From: Pseudomonas atagonensis
GTDB lineage: Bacteria > Pseudomonadota > Gammaproteobacteria > Pseudomonadales > Pseudomonadaceae
Assembly (NCBI RefSeq): GCF_011369485.1
Contig: NZ_VXCA01000014.1
Span: forward strand, 47,024 to 111,023
Direction: 5' to 3'
DNA length: 64,000 bases
The notes under the pieces were generated by a model that was not told where the DNA came from, searched no databases, and saw nothing but the letters and a program-made list of their open reading frames with translations. Position numbers and translations under genes: made by a program. Shown one piece after another: positions 34,691-43,719 of this stretch (within the stretch, counting starts at the first letter, position 1; every line of letters begins with the position of its first letter).

Positions 34691-35179
34691 ATGCGCAAAC
34701 TGGACCGTACCGACATCGGCATTCTCAACAGCCTTCAGGAGAACGCGCGCATCACCAACGCCGACCTTGCACGCTCGGTGAATCTGTCACCGACGCCGTG
34801 CTTCAACCGGGTCAAGGCAATGGAAGAATTAGGGCTGATTCGCGAGCAGGTGACGCTGCTCGATGCCGACCTGTTGGGGCTGCACGTCAACGTGTTCATT
34901 CACGTCAGCCTGGAGAAGCAGGTCGAGGAAGCATTGCAGCATTTCGAAGAAGCGATTTCGGATCGCCCCGAGGTGATGGAGTGCTACCTGATGGCCGGCG
35001 ACCCGGACTATCTGATCCGGGTTCTGGTGCCGACCATTCAGTCGCTGGAGCGCTTCATGATGGACTTTCTGACCAAAGTCCCCGGTGTGGCGAATATCCG
35101 GTCAAGCTTTGCGCTCAAGCAGGTGCGCTACAAAACGGCGTTGCCGCTGCCGGCGAATGGTCTGACGCTGGGCACTTAA
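34691..35179 (+). CDS. bkdR: Lrp/AsnC-family activator of the bkd operon
   Basis: BkdR activates bkd transcription in response to branched-chain amino acids. The 162-residue protein has the Lrp helix-turn-helix ([40 protein letters not shown]) and the RAM/AsnC ligand domain with [20 protein letters not shown]. An A-rich stretch (ACATAAAAAACA) overlaps the Shine-Dalgarno region; bkdR mRNA is a reported Crc/Hfq target in P. putida, which this could reflect. Its end overlaps the convergent hydrolase stop by 4 bp. Confidence 0.93.
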   Translation: MRKLDRTDIGILNSLQENARITNADLARSVNLSPTPCFNRVKAMEELGLIREQVTLLDADLLGLHVNVFIHVSLEKQVEEALQHFEEAISDRPEVMECYLMAGDPDYLIRVLVPTIQSLERFMMDFLTKVPGVANIRSSFALKQVRYKTALPLPANGLTLGT

Positions 35180-36039
35180 AGTTTGTTGATCGGGATCTTC
35201 AGGTAAGTCACGCCATTGTCCTCCGCCGGCGGCAGATCCCCCGCCCGCACATTGACCTGAATGGCCGGCAGTAATAGCGTCGGCATCCCCAGCCCGGCAT
35301 CACGCTTGGTGCGCATCTCGACAAACGCCGCTTCGTCGATGCCGTCATGCACATGAATATTGTTTTTGCGCTGCTCGCCGACAGTCGTCTGGCACTGCGA
35401 TTCCCGACCCTCGGGCGGGTAATCGTGGCAGACGTAGAGTTTCACGCTGGCGGGGAAGGCCAGCAGCTTGTGGATCGAGTTGAACAACTGATGCGCGTTG
35501 CCGCCGGGAAAATCGCAGCGGGCGGTGCCGACGTCGGGCATGAACAGCGTGTCGCCGACCAGGATCTGTTCGCCGTCGATCAAGTAGGCCATGTCCGCCG
35601 GGGTGTGGCCGGGGACGTGCAGGGCCGTGGCTTTGAGGTTGCCGATCCGGAACGATTCGTTCGGCGCGAACAGGTGATCAAACTGCGAGCCGTCGACGCA
35701 GAACTCCGGCTCCAGATTGAACAGCGCCTTGAACACGTTCTGCACCTTGCTGATCGACTCGCCAATCGCGATTTTGCCGCCCAGTTCACGGCGCAGATAC
35801 GGCGCGGCGGACAGGTGATCGGCGTGGGCGTGAGTCTCCAGCAACCATTGCACTTGCAGGTCATGCGCGCGGACGAACGCAATGATCTTGTCCGCCTGCG
35901 CGGTGCAGGTGCGCCCGGCGGCGCCGTCGTAATCGAGCACCGGATCGACGATTGCGCACTGCCCGCCGCAGGCTTCGTAGACCACGTAGCTGTAGGTCGA
36001 GGAGGCGGGGTCGAGAAAAGCTTCAATCAGCGCGGGCAT
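35176..36039 (-). CDS. persulfide dioxygenase-like metallo-beta-lactamase-fold hydrolase
   Basis: The 287-residue protein has the MBL motif [20 protein letters not shown], then [31 protein letters not shown] and [11 protein letters not shown], the pattern of the ETHE1/Blh persulfide dioxygenases that use one iron to oxidise glutathione persulfide to sulfite. No rhodanese domain is fused. It is divergent from the BigR/SqrR-like gene, and SQR lies beyond that, so the role in sulfide detoxification is well supported by context. Confidence 0.83.
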   Translation of the reverse strand: MPALIEAFLDPASSTYSYVVYEACGGQCAIVDPVLDYDGAAGRTCTAQADKIIAFVRAHDLQVQWLLETHAHADHLSAAPYLRRELGGKIAIGESISKVQNVFKALFNLEPEFCVDGSQFDHLFAPNESFRIGNLKATALHVPGHTPADMAYLIDGEQILVGDTLFMPDVGTARCDFPGGNAHQLFNSIHKLLAFPASVKLYVCHDYPPEGRESQCQTTVGEQRKNNIHVHDGIDEAAFVEMRTKRDAGLGMPTLLLPAIQVNVRAGDLPPAEDNGVTYLKIPINKL

Positions 36040-36085
36040 GGACACGAACCTGTGCAAGAGGAGGAAAAGTCAGTCATGGGTTGCA

Positions 36086-36109
36086 ACACTTTATGTAAAA
36101 ACATAATGT
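36086..36109. promoter_or_regulatory. candidate BigR/SqrR operator
   Basis: TTATGT and ACATAA flank AAAA at 36091-36106, with partial extension on both sides. It lies between the divergent hydrolase and ArsR genes, where a sulfide-responsive repressor should bind. Confidence 0.5.
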
Positions 36110-36143
36110 TCGCAGCTTAAGTGACGTTGAAGGCATCCTGCAA

Positions 36144-36485
36144 ATGCAATCCAGTCTGACCGAATGTGAAGTCGCCCAACTGCGCGCCTCGGCCTCCAAG
36201 GCCTGCTCGTTGCTCAAGGCCCTGGCCAATGAGGATCGGTTGTTGATCCTGTGCCAACTGACCCAAGGCGAACGCAATGTCGGCGAGCTGGAGAAAATGA
36301 CCGGCGTGCGGCAGCCGACGCTGTCCCAGCAGTTGGGCATCTTGCGCGATGAAGGACTGGTCGCGACCCGTCGTGAAGGCAAGTACATCTTTTACGGTCT
36401 CGCCAGTCCTGAAGTGATTCAGGTAATGAAAACCCTGTCCGGGCTGTATTGCGGCGCGGTGCTGAAAAGCTGGGGTCATCCATAA
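36144..36485 (+). CDS. bigR: ArsR-family persulfide sensor (BigR/SqrR-like)
   Basis: The 113-residue repressor has the ArsR fold: LKALANEDRLLILCQLTQGE, VRQPTLSQQLGILRDEGLV and REGKYIFYGLASPEVIQVMK. Cys37 and Cys103 occupy the positions of the two cysteines that form a disulfide or polysulfide bridge in BigR and SqrR and release DNA. The neighbours (persulfide dioxygenase-like, SQR, TauE/SafE) are the usual regulon of these sensors. Assignment to BigR rather than another ArsR rests on the cysteines and context. Confidence 0.82.
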   Translation: MQSSLTECEVAQLRASASKACSLLKALANEDRLLILCQLTQGERNVGELEKMTGVRQPTLSQQLGILRDEGLVATRREGKYIFYGLASPEVIQVMKTLSGLYCGAVLKSWGHP

Positions 36486-36512
36486 AAATGCCGGCCAGCA
36501 CTGGATCAAAAT

Positions 36513-36600
36513 GTGCGAGCGGGCTTGCTCGCGAAGGCGTCGTATCAGTCGACATCAATGTTGAATGATCTACTGTTTTCGCGAGCAAGCCCGCTCCCAC
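36513..36600. repeat. REP palindrome pair (class 1)
   Basis: GTGCGAGCGGGCTTGCTCGC faces GCGAGCAAGCCCGCTCCCAC. It separates the sensor gene from the SQR gene. Confidence 0.88.
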
Positions 36601-36655
36601 ACTGGTTTTAGGTGAAGGCTGAGAAATCCTTGCGTGCAGCAATAAGGAACAAGCA

Positions 36656-37900
36656 ATGAACGATCAACACTGGGGCCCATCCATCAGTGCAGACATCGTG
36701 GTCATCGGCGGCGGTACCGCCGGCATCGGCTTCGTCGCCAGCCTGCTCAAGCGTGATCCGACCCTGAAGGTCACGGTCATCGAACCGGCCACGCACCATT
36801 ACTACCAACCGGCGTGGACGCTGGTCGGCGGCGGTGCCTACGACGTCAAAGACACCGCACGGCCGATGGCCAAGGTGATGCCGCGTCAGGCCATGTGGAT
36901 TCAGGCAGCGGTGACCGGCATCGACCCGGACACACGTCAACTCACCCTCAACGATCAACGCACGGTCAGCTATCAGAACCTCATCGTCTGCCCCGGCCTG
37001 CGCCTGGCCTGGGAGAAAATCGAAGGTCTGCAAGACAGCCTTGGCCAGAACGGTGTGACCTCCAATTACAGCTACCAGCACGCGCAATACACCTGGGATC
37101 AAGTGCAGAAAATGCGCGGCGGCAAGGCGCTGTTCACCCAACCGGCGATGCCGATCAAGTGCGCCGGGGCGCCGCAAAAAGCGCTTTATCTGTCGTGCGA
37201 TTATTGGCGCAAGACTGCCGTGCTGGACAAGGTCGAAGTCGAGTTCAATCTGGCCGGTGCCGCGCTGTTCGGCGTGGCGACGTTCGTCCCGCCCCTGATG
37301 AAGTACATCGAAAAATACAACGCGCAATTGGCGTTCAACTCCAATCTGGTCAAGGTCGACGGGCCGGCGAAAACCGCCTGGTTCGAACGCAAGGACGCTG
37401 ACGGCAATGTTGTTCGTGAGTCGAAAACCTTCGATCTGCTGCACGTCGTGCCGCCGCAGGTCGCGCCGGACTTCATTGTGCAAAGTCCGCTGGCCGACGC
37501 CGCCGGCTGGTGCGAAGTGAACCCGCACAGCCTGCAGCATCCGCGTTATCCCGAGGTGTTTGCGCTTGGCGACATCTGCGGCACCAGCAATGCGAAAACC
37601 GCTGCTGCGGTGCGCAAGCAAGTCGTGGTGGTGGCGGAAAACCTGTTGGCGCTGCGCAAGCAACAACCGCTGCCGCTGAAGTACGACGGCTACGGTTCGT
37701 GCCCGCTGACGGTGGAGAAGGGCAAGGTGATCCTCGCCGAGTTCGGTTATGCCGGGAAGTTGTTGCCGACCTTCCCGCTGGATCCGACCGTGCCGCGCCG
37801 TTCGGCGTGGTGGCTGAAAGCGACGCTGCTGCCGTGGTTCTACTGGAACGGCATGCTCAAGGGCCGCGAGTGGCTGACCAGCCTGTCCAGAGTCGACTGA
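36656..37900 (+). CDS. sqr: sulfide:quinone oxidoreductase (type II-like)
   Basis: SQR oxidises sulfide and reduces quinone. The 414-residue flavoprotein has the FAD loop VVIGGGTAGIGFVASLL and the two redox cysteines of the mitochondrial-type (type II) SQR: Cys169 in PIKCAGAPQKALYLSC and Cys308 in LGDICGTSNAKTAAAVRKQ. The C-terminal region ends with an amphipathic stretch rich in Trp (WWLKATLLPWFYWNG), suited to membrane binding. It is followed 9 bp later by a TauE/SafE exporter. Confidence 0.9.
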   Translation: MNDQHWGPSISADIVVIGGGTAGIGFVASLLKRDPTLKVTVIEPATHHYYQPAWTLVGGGAYDVKDTARPMAKVMPRQAMWIQAAVTGIDPDTRQLTLNDQRTVSYQNLIVCPGLRLAWEKIEGLQDSLGQNGVTSNYSYQHAQYTWDQVQKMRGGKALFTQPAMPIKCAGAPQKALYLSCDYWRKTAVLDKVEVEFNLAGAALFGVATFVPPLMKYIEKYNAQLAFNSNLVKVDGPAKTAWFERKDADGNVVRESKTFDLLHVVPPQVAPDFIVQSPLADAAGWCEVNPHSLQHPRYPEVFALGDICGTSNAKTAAAVRKQVVVVAENLLALRKQQPLPLKYDGYGSCPLTVEKGKVILAEFGYAGKLLPTFPLDPTVPRRSAWWLKATLLPWFYWNGMLKGREWLTSLSRVD

Positions 37901-37909
37901 GATAAACCT

Positions 37910-38710
37910 ATGTTGCTGGCAAGTCTGTTTGGCGTGGTGATGGGGTTGATCCTTGGCTTGACCGGCGCGGGCGGCGGCATTCTCGCCGTGCCGGCGCTGG
38001 TGCTCGGGCTGGGCTGGACGATGACGCAAGCGGCGCCCGTCGCATTGTTTGCGGTGGGCAGTGCGGCAGCGGTGGGGGCCATCGACGGCTTGCGTCATGG
38101 TCTGGTGCGTTACCGTGCGGCGCTGCTGATTGCGGCATTGGGCGCGGTGTTTTCGCCGCTGGGAATTTACTTCGCGCATCAGTTGCCGGAAAAGATTCTG
38201 ATGATTCTGTTCAGTCTGCTGATGGTCATGGTCGCCTGGCGCATGTTGCGCCGCGAACGTCAGCAGGAAGGGCCGAGCGACCACGGGCATGCCAGTTGGG
38301 GGCAGAAGAACTGCATGCTCAATGAGCAGACCGGGCGTTTCGACTGGACGGCGAAATGCACCGCGACCCTTGCGGCGTTGGGCGCGGTTACGGGCGTGGT
38401 GTCCGGGTTGCTCGGTGTTGGTGGCGGTTTCCTGATCGTGCCGGCGTTCAAGCAACTGACCGACGTACAGATGCGCGGCATCGTCGCCACGTCGTTGATG
38501 GTGATCAGCCTGATTTCCGCGATTGGCGTGATCGGCTCGTTCCACGCCGGGGTGCGCATCGACGGCCAGGGTGGCGCGTTCATCGTCGCCAGCGTCGTCG
38601 GCATGATCATCGGTCGCAAGCTCTGTGCACGGGTGCCGGCGCGGGCGTTGCAGGTGGGGTTTGCCGGTGTGTGTCTGGTGGTGGCGGGCTACATGTTGTT
38701 GCGCGCCTGA
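37910..38710 (+). CDS. TauE/SafE-family sulfite/organosulfur exporter
   Basis: The 266-residue membrane protein has about eight hydrophobic segments in two halves, each with a Gly-rich TauE signature: GLTGAGGGILAVPALVLGLG near residues 20-39 and GVVSGLLGVGGGFLIVPAF near 162-180. The central loop is hydrophilic. Next to SQR and the persulfide dioxygenase-like gene it probably exports sulfite or thiosulfate, products of sulfide oxidation. It probably shares a transcript with sqr. Confidence 0.85.
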   Translation: MLLASLFGVVMGLILGLTGAGGGILAVPALVLGLGWTMTQAAPVALFAVGSAAAVGAIDGLRHGLVRYRAALLIAALGAVFSPLGIYFAHQLPEKILMILFSLLMVMVAWRMLRRERQQEGPSDHGHASWGQKNCMLNEQTGRFDWTAKCTATLAALGAVTGVVSGLLGVGGGFLIVPAFKQLTDVQMRGIVATSLMVISLISAIGVIGSFHAGVRIDGQGGAFIVASVVGMIIGRKLCARVPARALQVGFAGVCLVVAGYMLLRA

Positions 38711-38718
38711 GACTCAAA

Positions 38719-38753
38719 AGAAATCGCAGCCCTTGAGGGCTGCGATTTTTTTT
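38719..38753. terminator. bidirectional rho-independent terminator
   Basis: AAATCGCAGCCC pairs with GGGCTGCGATTT and runs into a T-tract; A residues on the other side serve the convergent TRAP operon. Confidence 0.9.
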
Positions 38754-38760
38754 CGACGGT

Positions 38761-40041
38761 TTACAGCACCAGGTGCGGCAGCCACAGCGAAATCGCCGGG
38801 ATGTAGGTGACCAGCATCAGCACCAGAAACAGCACCGCGTAAAACGGCATCAGCGCCTTCACTGTGCTTTCGATACTGACCTTGCCCACCGCAGAACCGA
38901 CAAACAGCACCGCGCCCACCGGCGGCGTAATCAATCCTATCCCCAGATTGACCAGCATGATCATGCCGAACTGCACCGGGTCGACGCCGATGCCGAGAAT
39001 CACCGGCATCAGGATCGGGGTCAGAATCAGGATCAGCGGCGCCATGTCCATCACCGTGCCGAGCAACAGCAGCATGACGTTGATGCACATCAGGATCACG
39101 TAGCGGTTGTCCGACAGGGTCAGGAACAGCGTGGTGATCTTCGCCGGGATCTGCATCAGGGTCATGATGTAGCCGAAGCTGGCGGCGAAACCGATCAGGA
39201 TCATCACAATCGAAATGGTGCGCACCGTGCGGTGCATCAGTTTCGGCAGTTCGCGCCATTTGTAGTCGCGGTAGATGAACATGGTCACGAAGAACGCCCA
39301 GAGCACGGCGATGGCCGCCGACTCGGTGGCGGTGAAGATCCCCGAGAGGATGCCGCCGAGGATGATCACCATCGCCATCATGCCCCACAGCGCTTCGCCG
39401 CAGATCTTCAGGGCTTCACGCAACGGGATGACTTCGCCTTTCGGGTAGTCGCGTTTCTTCGCGAAGATCAGGCACAGCACCATCAGGCATGCGCTCATCA
39501 ACAGGCCCGGGACGACGCCCGCCATGAACAGCGAAGCAATCGAAACCGTGCCGCCCGCCGCCAGCGAATACAGCACCGAATTATGGCTCGGCGGCGTCAG
39601 CAACGCCTGCACCGAACCGCTGACGGTCACTGCCGTGGAGAATTCGCGGGGATAGCCTTTGCGCTCCATTTCCGGAATCAGCACCGAGCCGACCGACGCG
39701 GTGTCCGCCACCGACGAGCCAGAGATTGCACCGAAAAACGTCGAGGCCATGATGTTGACCAGCGACAGGCCGCCGCGCACGAAACCCACCAGCACACCGG
39801 CGAAGGCCACCAGGCGCCGCGACATGCCACCCTCGGCCATGATCGCCCCGGCGAGGACGAAGAACGGAATCGCCAGCAGCGAGAATTTGTTCACCCCGCC
39901 CGCGACCTGAATCATCAGGGCCTGAAAGGGAATGTCGATCCACCACGCGCCGATCAGCGCCGACAACCCGAGGGCATACGCGACCGGCATGCCGATCAGG
40001 ATCAATACAATAAAACTGCCCAGCAGAATCAGTGCGTCCAT
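38761..40041 (-). CDS. TRAP transporter large permease (DctM family)
   Basis: The 426-residue protein is a DctM-type membrane subunit with about 12 hydrophobic segments, including ILLGSFIVLILIGMPVAYAL at the start and GLITPPVGAVLFVGSAV near the end. It works with the small permease and binding protein encoded next to it, driven by a sodium gradient. Its start overlaps the small-permease stop by one base (TGATG). With the uronate dehydrogenase gene upstream, the substrate is probably galacturonate or glucuronate. Confidence 0.92.
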   Translation of the reverse strand: MDALILLGSFIVLILIGMPVAYALGLSALIGAWWIDIPFQALMIQVAGGVNKFSLLAIPFFVLAGAIMAEGGMSRRLVAFAGVLVGFVRGGLSLVNIMASTFFGAISGSSVADTASVGSVLIPEMERKGYPREFSTAVTVSGSVQALLTPPSHNSVLYSLAAGGTVSIASLFMAGVVPGLLMSACLMVLCLIFAKKRDYPKGEVIPLREALKICGEALWGMMAMVIILGGILSGIFTATESAAIAVLWAFFVTMFIYRDYKWRELPKLMHRTVRTISIVMILIGFAASFGYIMTLMQIPAKITTLFLTLSDNRYVILMCINVMLLLLGTVMDMAPLILILTPILMPVILGIGVDPVQFGMIMLVNLGIGLITPPVGAVLFVGSAVGKVSIESTVKALMPFYAVLFLVLMLVTYIPAISLWLPHLVL

Positions 40042-40568
40042 CAGGCAGCCCCTTCGTTTTCTTCGACCAGATCGAAACGCACCACGCGGCGATTGCTTTG
40101 ATCACCGAACAGCAGTTTTTCCACCACGAAAATCAGCGTCAGCGCGCCGCCAATCGGGATCGGCAGGTAGGTGATGCCCACGCGTAACGTGGGCAGGGCG
40201 CTCATGAACTGGTTCCACGTCGACAGGCACAGCTTGGTGCCCCAAATAGCCATGAACAGGCAGATGGTGCCCATCAGCAGTTGCGAAACGATGCTCATGG
40301 CACGGCGCAGATCCGGTTGCAAGCGGTCGGTGACCATGGCCACGGCCATGTGCGCGCCGGCACGGTAACTGGCGGCGGCACCAATGAAGGTGAAGACCAT
40401 CATCAGCAGGATGGCAGTGGGCTCTGGCCAGCTTGAGCCGGTGCCGAGGACGTAACGGGCGAACACGCCCCAGGGGATGATCAGGGCAATCGACAGCACC
40501 GAGAGACCGGCGACCCAGATGCAGGCCATGTAGATCCGGTCATTGATGCTCAGCAGCAAATTCTTCAT
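40041..40568 (-). CDS. TRAP transporter small permease (DctQ family)
   Basis: The 175-residue protein has four hydrophobic segments, near residues 13-38, 50-70, 90-112 and 130-152, as in DctQ subunits. The sequence GTGSSWPEPTAILLMMVFTF is typical. It sits between the binding-protein gene and the large permease gene in the usual P-Q-M order. Confidence 0.9.
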   Translation of the reverse strand: MKNLLLSINDRIYMACIWVAGLSVLSIALIIPWGVFARYVLGTGSSWPEPTAILLMMVFTFIGAAASYRAGAHMAVAMVTDRLQPDLRRAMSIVSQLLMGTICLFMAIWGTKLCLSTWNQFMSALPTLRVGITYLPIPIGGALTLIFVVEKLLFGDQSNRRVVRFDLVEENEGAA

Positions 40569-40647
40569 CGGGTTCCACCGTAACCGGGCAGGCGCGCACC
40601 TCAGGCGAGGTTGGCGCTGCCGGGCCTTTCGTTGAGAGCAGGGAGGG

Positions 40648-41619
40648 TTACTGAACGGCTTCGATGCGCTTGATCAGATCGGCGTAAGGCGCACCGTACT
40701 TTTCGCGGATCGAGGCGGTGGCCTCGTAGAAGGGTTTTTTGTCGACGGTGATGAATTCGACGCCGGCCGCCTTGAGTTTTTCTTCGCTGCTGGCCGACTT
40801 GGCGTCCCACAGCGTGCGCTCTTGGGCCTGCGCAGCCTTGGCGGCTTTCTTCACCAGCGCCTGCTGATCCGGGGTGAGTTTGTCCCAGGTAATTTTCGAC
40901 ATCACGATGGGTTCGGGCAGGATCAGGTGCCCGGTCAGGCTGTAGAACTTCGCGTTCTGGTAATGGTTGTGTTCGAGCATGGTCGGCGGGTTGTTTTCTG
41001 CGCCGTCGATCACGCCGGTTTGCAGGGCACTGAAGATTTCGCCGGTGTCCATTGCGATGCCGTTGCCACCCATGGCGTTGATGGTTTCGATGAACATCGG
41101 GTTGCCTTGCACACGGATTTTCATGCCCTTGAGGTCTTCGAGGCTGCGCACCGGTTTCTTGGTGTAAAGGTTGCGCGTGCCGCCGTCCATCCACGCCAGG
41201 GCGACGAGGTTGAATTCGGAGTTGGTGATCTTGTCGAGAATTTCGTCGCCGATTTCACCGTCGATGATCTTGCGCATGTGCGCCTGATCGCGGAACACGA
41301 ACGGCATGTTGAACACGTTCACATCCGGCACCACCGGGCCGACGATGCCGAGGCTGACGCGGGCCATTTGTATCGCGCCGACCTGGGCCTGTTCGACCAC
41401 TTCCTTTTCCGAACCGAGCACGCCGCCCGCAAACATCTTGAAGGTCAGTTTGCCGTCGCTGTCGGCGACCAGGGTTTTGCCCAGTTGTTCTTCAGCCACT
41501 ACGGTCGGGTAGCCAGCGGGGTGGATGTCGGCGAACTTGATTTCCAGCGCGTGGGCGGCGCCGGCAAAGGTGAAGGCCAGCGGAAGTGCAGCGGCGAGCA
41601 ACGTGCGTTTGAAGTCCAT
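40648..41619 (-). CDS. TRAP transporter periplasmic binding protein (DctP family)
   Basis: The 323-residue precursor has a signal peptide of about 24 residues ending AGAAHA. The DctP fold is shown by FKMFAGGVLGSEKEVVEQAQ, GTRNLYTKKPVRSLEDLKGM and KIRVQGNPMFIETINAMGGN, with the Arg-containing strand (KIRVQG) that binds the substrate carboxylate. The ATG at 41619 is preferred because the signal peptide starts there. It is the capture protein of the uronate TRAP system; the exact ligand is inferred from neighbours. Confidence 0.9.
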   Translation of the reverse strand: MDFKRTLLAAALPLAFTFAGAAHALEIKFADIHPAGYPTVVAEEQLGKTLVADSDGKLTFKMFAGGVLGSEKEVVEQAQVGAIQMARVSLGIVGPVVPDVNVFNMPFVFRDQAHMRKIIDGEIGDEILDKITNSEFNLVALAWMDGGTRNLYTKKPVRSLEDLKGMKIRVQGNPMFIETINAMGGNGIAMDTGEIFSALQTGVIDGAENNPPTMLEHNHYQNAKFYSLTGHLILPEPIVMSKITWDKLTPDQQALVKKAAKAAQAQERTLWDAKSASSEEKLKAAGVEFITVDKKPFYEATASIREKYGAPYADLIKRIEAVQ

Positions 41620-41680
41620 TGGGGGTGTCTCCAGTCTTGTTATTTTTGTGTTCAAGGCACAGCGATGCAGCAGAGGCGGG

Positions 41681-42574
41681 TTACAGCAAATCGTCGAACA
41701 AGGGTTCCGGCAGGCCTTTGACGCTGGTTTTCAGGGCAAACACCCCGCCAGCCAGGGACTGCGGATCGTGATCGTCGCCGGGGCGAATCGAGGCGACGAA
41801 CAAGGTGTCCATGCGGCTGCCACCGAAGGCGCACATGGTCGGTTTTTTCACCGGTACCGACAGCGAATAGTCGAGGCGTCCGTCCGGTGTGAAGCGGTGA
41901 ACGAGGCCGGCGTCGTTAGCGCAGATCCAGTAGCAACCCTCGGCGTCGACAGCGGCGCCGTCCGGGCGGCCGGCGTGGTGGTTCATGTCGACAAACACCC
42001 GGCGGTTGGACGGGGTGCCGGTTTCGGTGTCGTAATCGAAGGCCCAGATCAATTGCACATCAGGGTGCGAGTCGGAGAGATACATTGTCTTGCCGTCCGG
42101 GCTGAAACCGAGGCCGTTGGGCACGATGAAGCCATCCAGTTGAGCTTCAATCACGCCAGACTGGCCGGCGCTGTATCGATAGAGTTTGCCCTCGGGCGCA
42201 TTCAGGCCCATGTTCAAGACCATGCTGCCGGCCCAGAAACGACCCTGACGGTCGCAGCGACCATCGTTGAGGCGCATGTCCTCGCGGCTGTGTTCAACGC
42301 TGGCCAGTCGTTCAGTGTCGAGGCTGCCGTCGTTGTGCGGATGCAGATGAAAAAAGCCGCTTTGCATGCCGGCGATCCAGCCGCCACGGCTGTGACGGGC
42401 GATGCAGGCGAGCATTTCCGGGGCTTTCCAGGCGTGGACATGGCCGGTGTCGGCACTCCAGCGTTGCAGGCCGCCGTTAGGAATGTCGACCCAGTACAAG
42501 GCATTTTCCTGCGGCACCCAGACCGGGCTTTCACCCACGGCGTTGCGCGCGTCGACGATCAATTCGGCTTGCAT
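41681..42574 (-). CDS. SMP-30/gluconolactonase-family lactonase
   Basis: The 297-residue protein is a six-bladed propeller of the SMP-30 family. Metal ligands are in VGESPVWVPQENALYWVDI, RLNDGRCDRQGRFWAG, PNGLGFSPDGKTMYLSDS and RPDGAAVDAEGCYWICANDA. Placed next to uronate dehydrogenase, it probably opens the aldarolactone that enzyme makes. The ATG at 42574 has AAGGGA at good spacing; an in-frame ATG at 42580 is too close to it. Confidence 0.87.
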   Translation of the reverse strand: MQAELIVDARNAVGESPVWVPQENALYWVDIPNGGLQRWSADTGHVHAWKAPEMLACIARHSRGGWIAGMQSGFFHLHPHNDGSLDTERLASVEHSREDMRLNDGRCDRQGRFWAGSMVLNMGLNAPEGKLYRYSAGQSGVIEAQLDGFIVPNGLGFSPDGKTMYLSDSHPDVQLIWAFDYDTETGTPSNRRVFVDMNHHAGRPDGAAVDAEGCYWICANDAGLVHRFTPDGRLDYSLSVPVKKPTMCAFGGSRMDTLFVASIRPGDDHDPQSLAGGVFALKTSVKGLPEPLFDDLL

Positions 42575-42620
42575 ACTCATTCCCTTGGTTTTTATTGGAG
42601 AGGGGGATCAAGCGGACAGA

Positions 42621-43445
42621 TCAGTCGCCGAACGGGCCGGCAGCCACGAAGGCGCCACCCTGATAGATCCGTGCCGGGTCATCGGCGGCCGGCATGGGCT
42701 GCGCCTCGACTTTTTCGCGAAACACTTCGGAGCTGTCCCTGGCGCTGAATCCGAGGTGGCTGGCGAAGCGGTTATCCCACCAGACGTCTTTGTTGTCGGA
42801 CATCCCGTAGACAACCGTGTGGCCGACATTCGGCGTATACAACGACTGCTCGAGCAGGTGCGTGAGGTCGTCGAAGCTCAGCCAGGTGTGCATCATTCGG
42901 CGGTTTTGCGGTTCGGGGAATGAGGAGCCGATGCGGATGCTGACGGTTTCGATGCCGTAGCGATCAAAGTAGAAACTGGCCATGTCTTCGCCGTAGGACT
43001 TGGACAAGCCGTAGTAACCATCGGGGCGGCGGGCGGAGCTGGCGTCGAGGTGCTCGTCCTGTTGGTAGAAGCCGATGACATGGTTGGAACTGGCGAAAAT
43101 CACCCGTTTCACGCCATGCCGGCGCGCGGCTTCGTAGATGTGAAAGACCCCGCAGATATTGGCACCCAGGATCTCCTCGAACGGCCGTTCCACGGACACA
43201 CCACCGAAATGCAGGATCGCGTCGACGCCTTCGACCAGTTGGTGAACGGCGTGTTTGTCGGCCAGATCACACAGCACGACTTCTTCGCGATCATCGGTGG
43301 CCGGGGCGAGGGCGGCAATGTCCGAGAGGCGCAGGACATTGGCGTAGGGGCGCAGGCGTTCGCGCAGGACTTTGCCCAGACCACCGGCGGCGCCGGTGAG
43401 CAGCAGGCGGTTGAAAGGAACGCGTGGGGTAGAGGTAGTCGTCAT
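42621..43445 (-). CDS. udh: uronate dehydrogenase
   Basis: Udh oxidises D-galacturonate or D-glucuronate with NAD+ to the aldarolactone. The 274-residue SDR-type enzyme has the NAD loop LLLTGAAGGLGKVLRERL, the catalytic YxxxK in YYGLSKSYGED, and the family-specific IRIGSSFPEPQNRRMMHTWL. Its length agrees with Pseudomonas Udh. The lactonase and TRAP genes follow on the same strand, giving an uptake-oxidation-lactone opening operon. GGGA lies before the ATG. Confidence 0.93.
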   Translation of the reverse strand: MTTTSTPRVPFNRLLLTGAAGGLGKVLRERLRPYANVLRLSDIAALAPATDDREEVVLCDLADKHAVHQLVEGVDAILHFGGVSVERPFEEILGANICGVFHIYEAARRHGVKRVIFASSNHVIGFYQQDEHLDASSARRPDGYYGLSKSYGEDMASFYFDRYGIETVSIRIGSSFPEPQNRRMMHTWLSFDDLTHLLEQSLYTPNVGHTVVYGMSDNKDVWWDNRFASHLGFSARDSSEVFREKVEAQPMPAADDPARIYQGGAFVAAGPFGD

Positions 43446-43482
43446 GGCAATCCCTGGACACATTGTTATTGGTTTGTTGTAG

Positions 43483-43495
43483 GTTGTCGTATGAC
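43483..43495. promoter_or_regulatory. candidate uronate-regulator operator (udh side)
   Basis: GTTGTCGTATGAC, read on the other strand as GTCATACGACAAC, shares ATACGA with the sites at 45054 and 45119. It lies 38 bp before the udh start. Confidence 0.45.
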
Positions 43496-43591
43496 TGTTC
43501 TGAAGTATCGGTACGGTTTCTTGATCTTGTCAACGCGACTTTGGGTGTAAATGACGGAAGGCTCTTCCGATTCCAGTTCCGTGCGCAGACC

Positions 43592-43718
43592 CTGTGGCGA
43601 GGGGATTTATCCCCGTCGGGTTGCGCAGCAGCCCCTTCATTTATCAGGACGAACGCTGACGACTGCTGCGCAGCCGAACGGGGCGGTGCGACGTTTCGAT
43701 AAATCCCCCTCGCCACAG
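43592..43718. repeat. class-2 repeat with nested hairpins
   Basis: Outer arms start CTGTGGCGAGGGGATTTATC and end CCCCTCGCCACAG. An inner pair with TTGCGCAGCAG and CTGCTGCGCAG lies within. Related elements are at 62344 and 63705. Confidence 0.85.
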
Positions 43719-43719
43719 A

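Noticed and set aside
36608..38545. 645-codon reverse open frame
   Set aside because: It covers the sqr and TauE genes on the opposite strand and consists of His/Arg/Gln-rich shadow sequence typical of GC-rich antisense frames.
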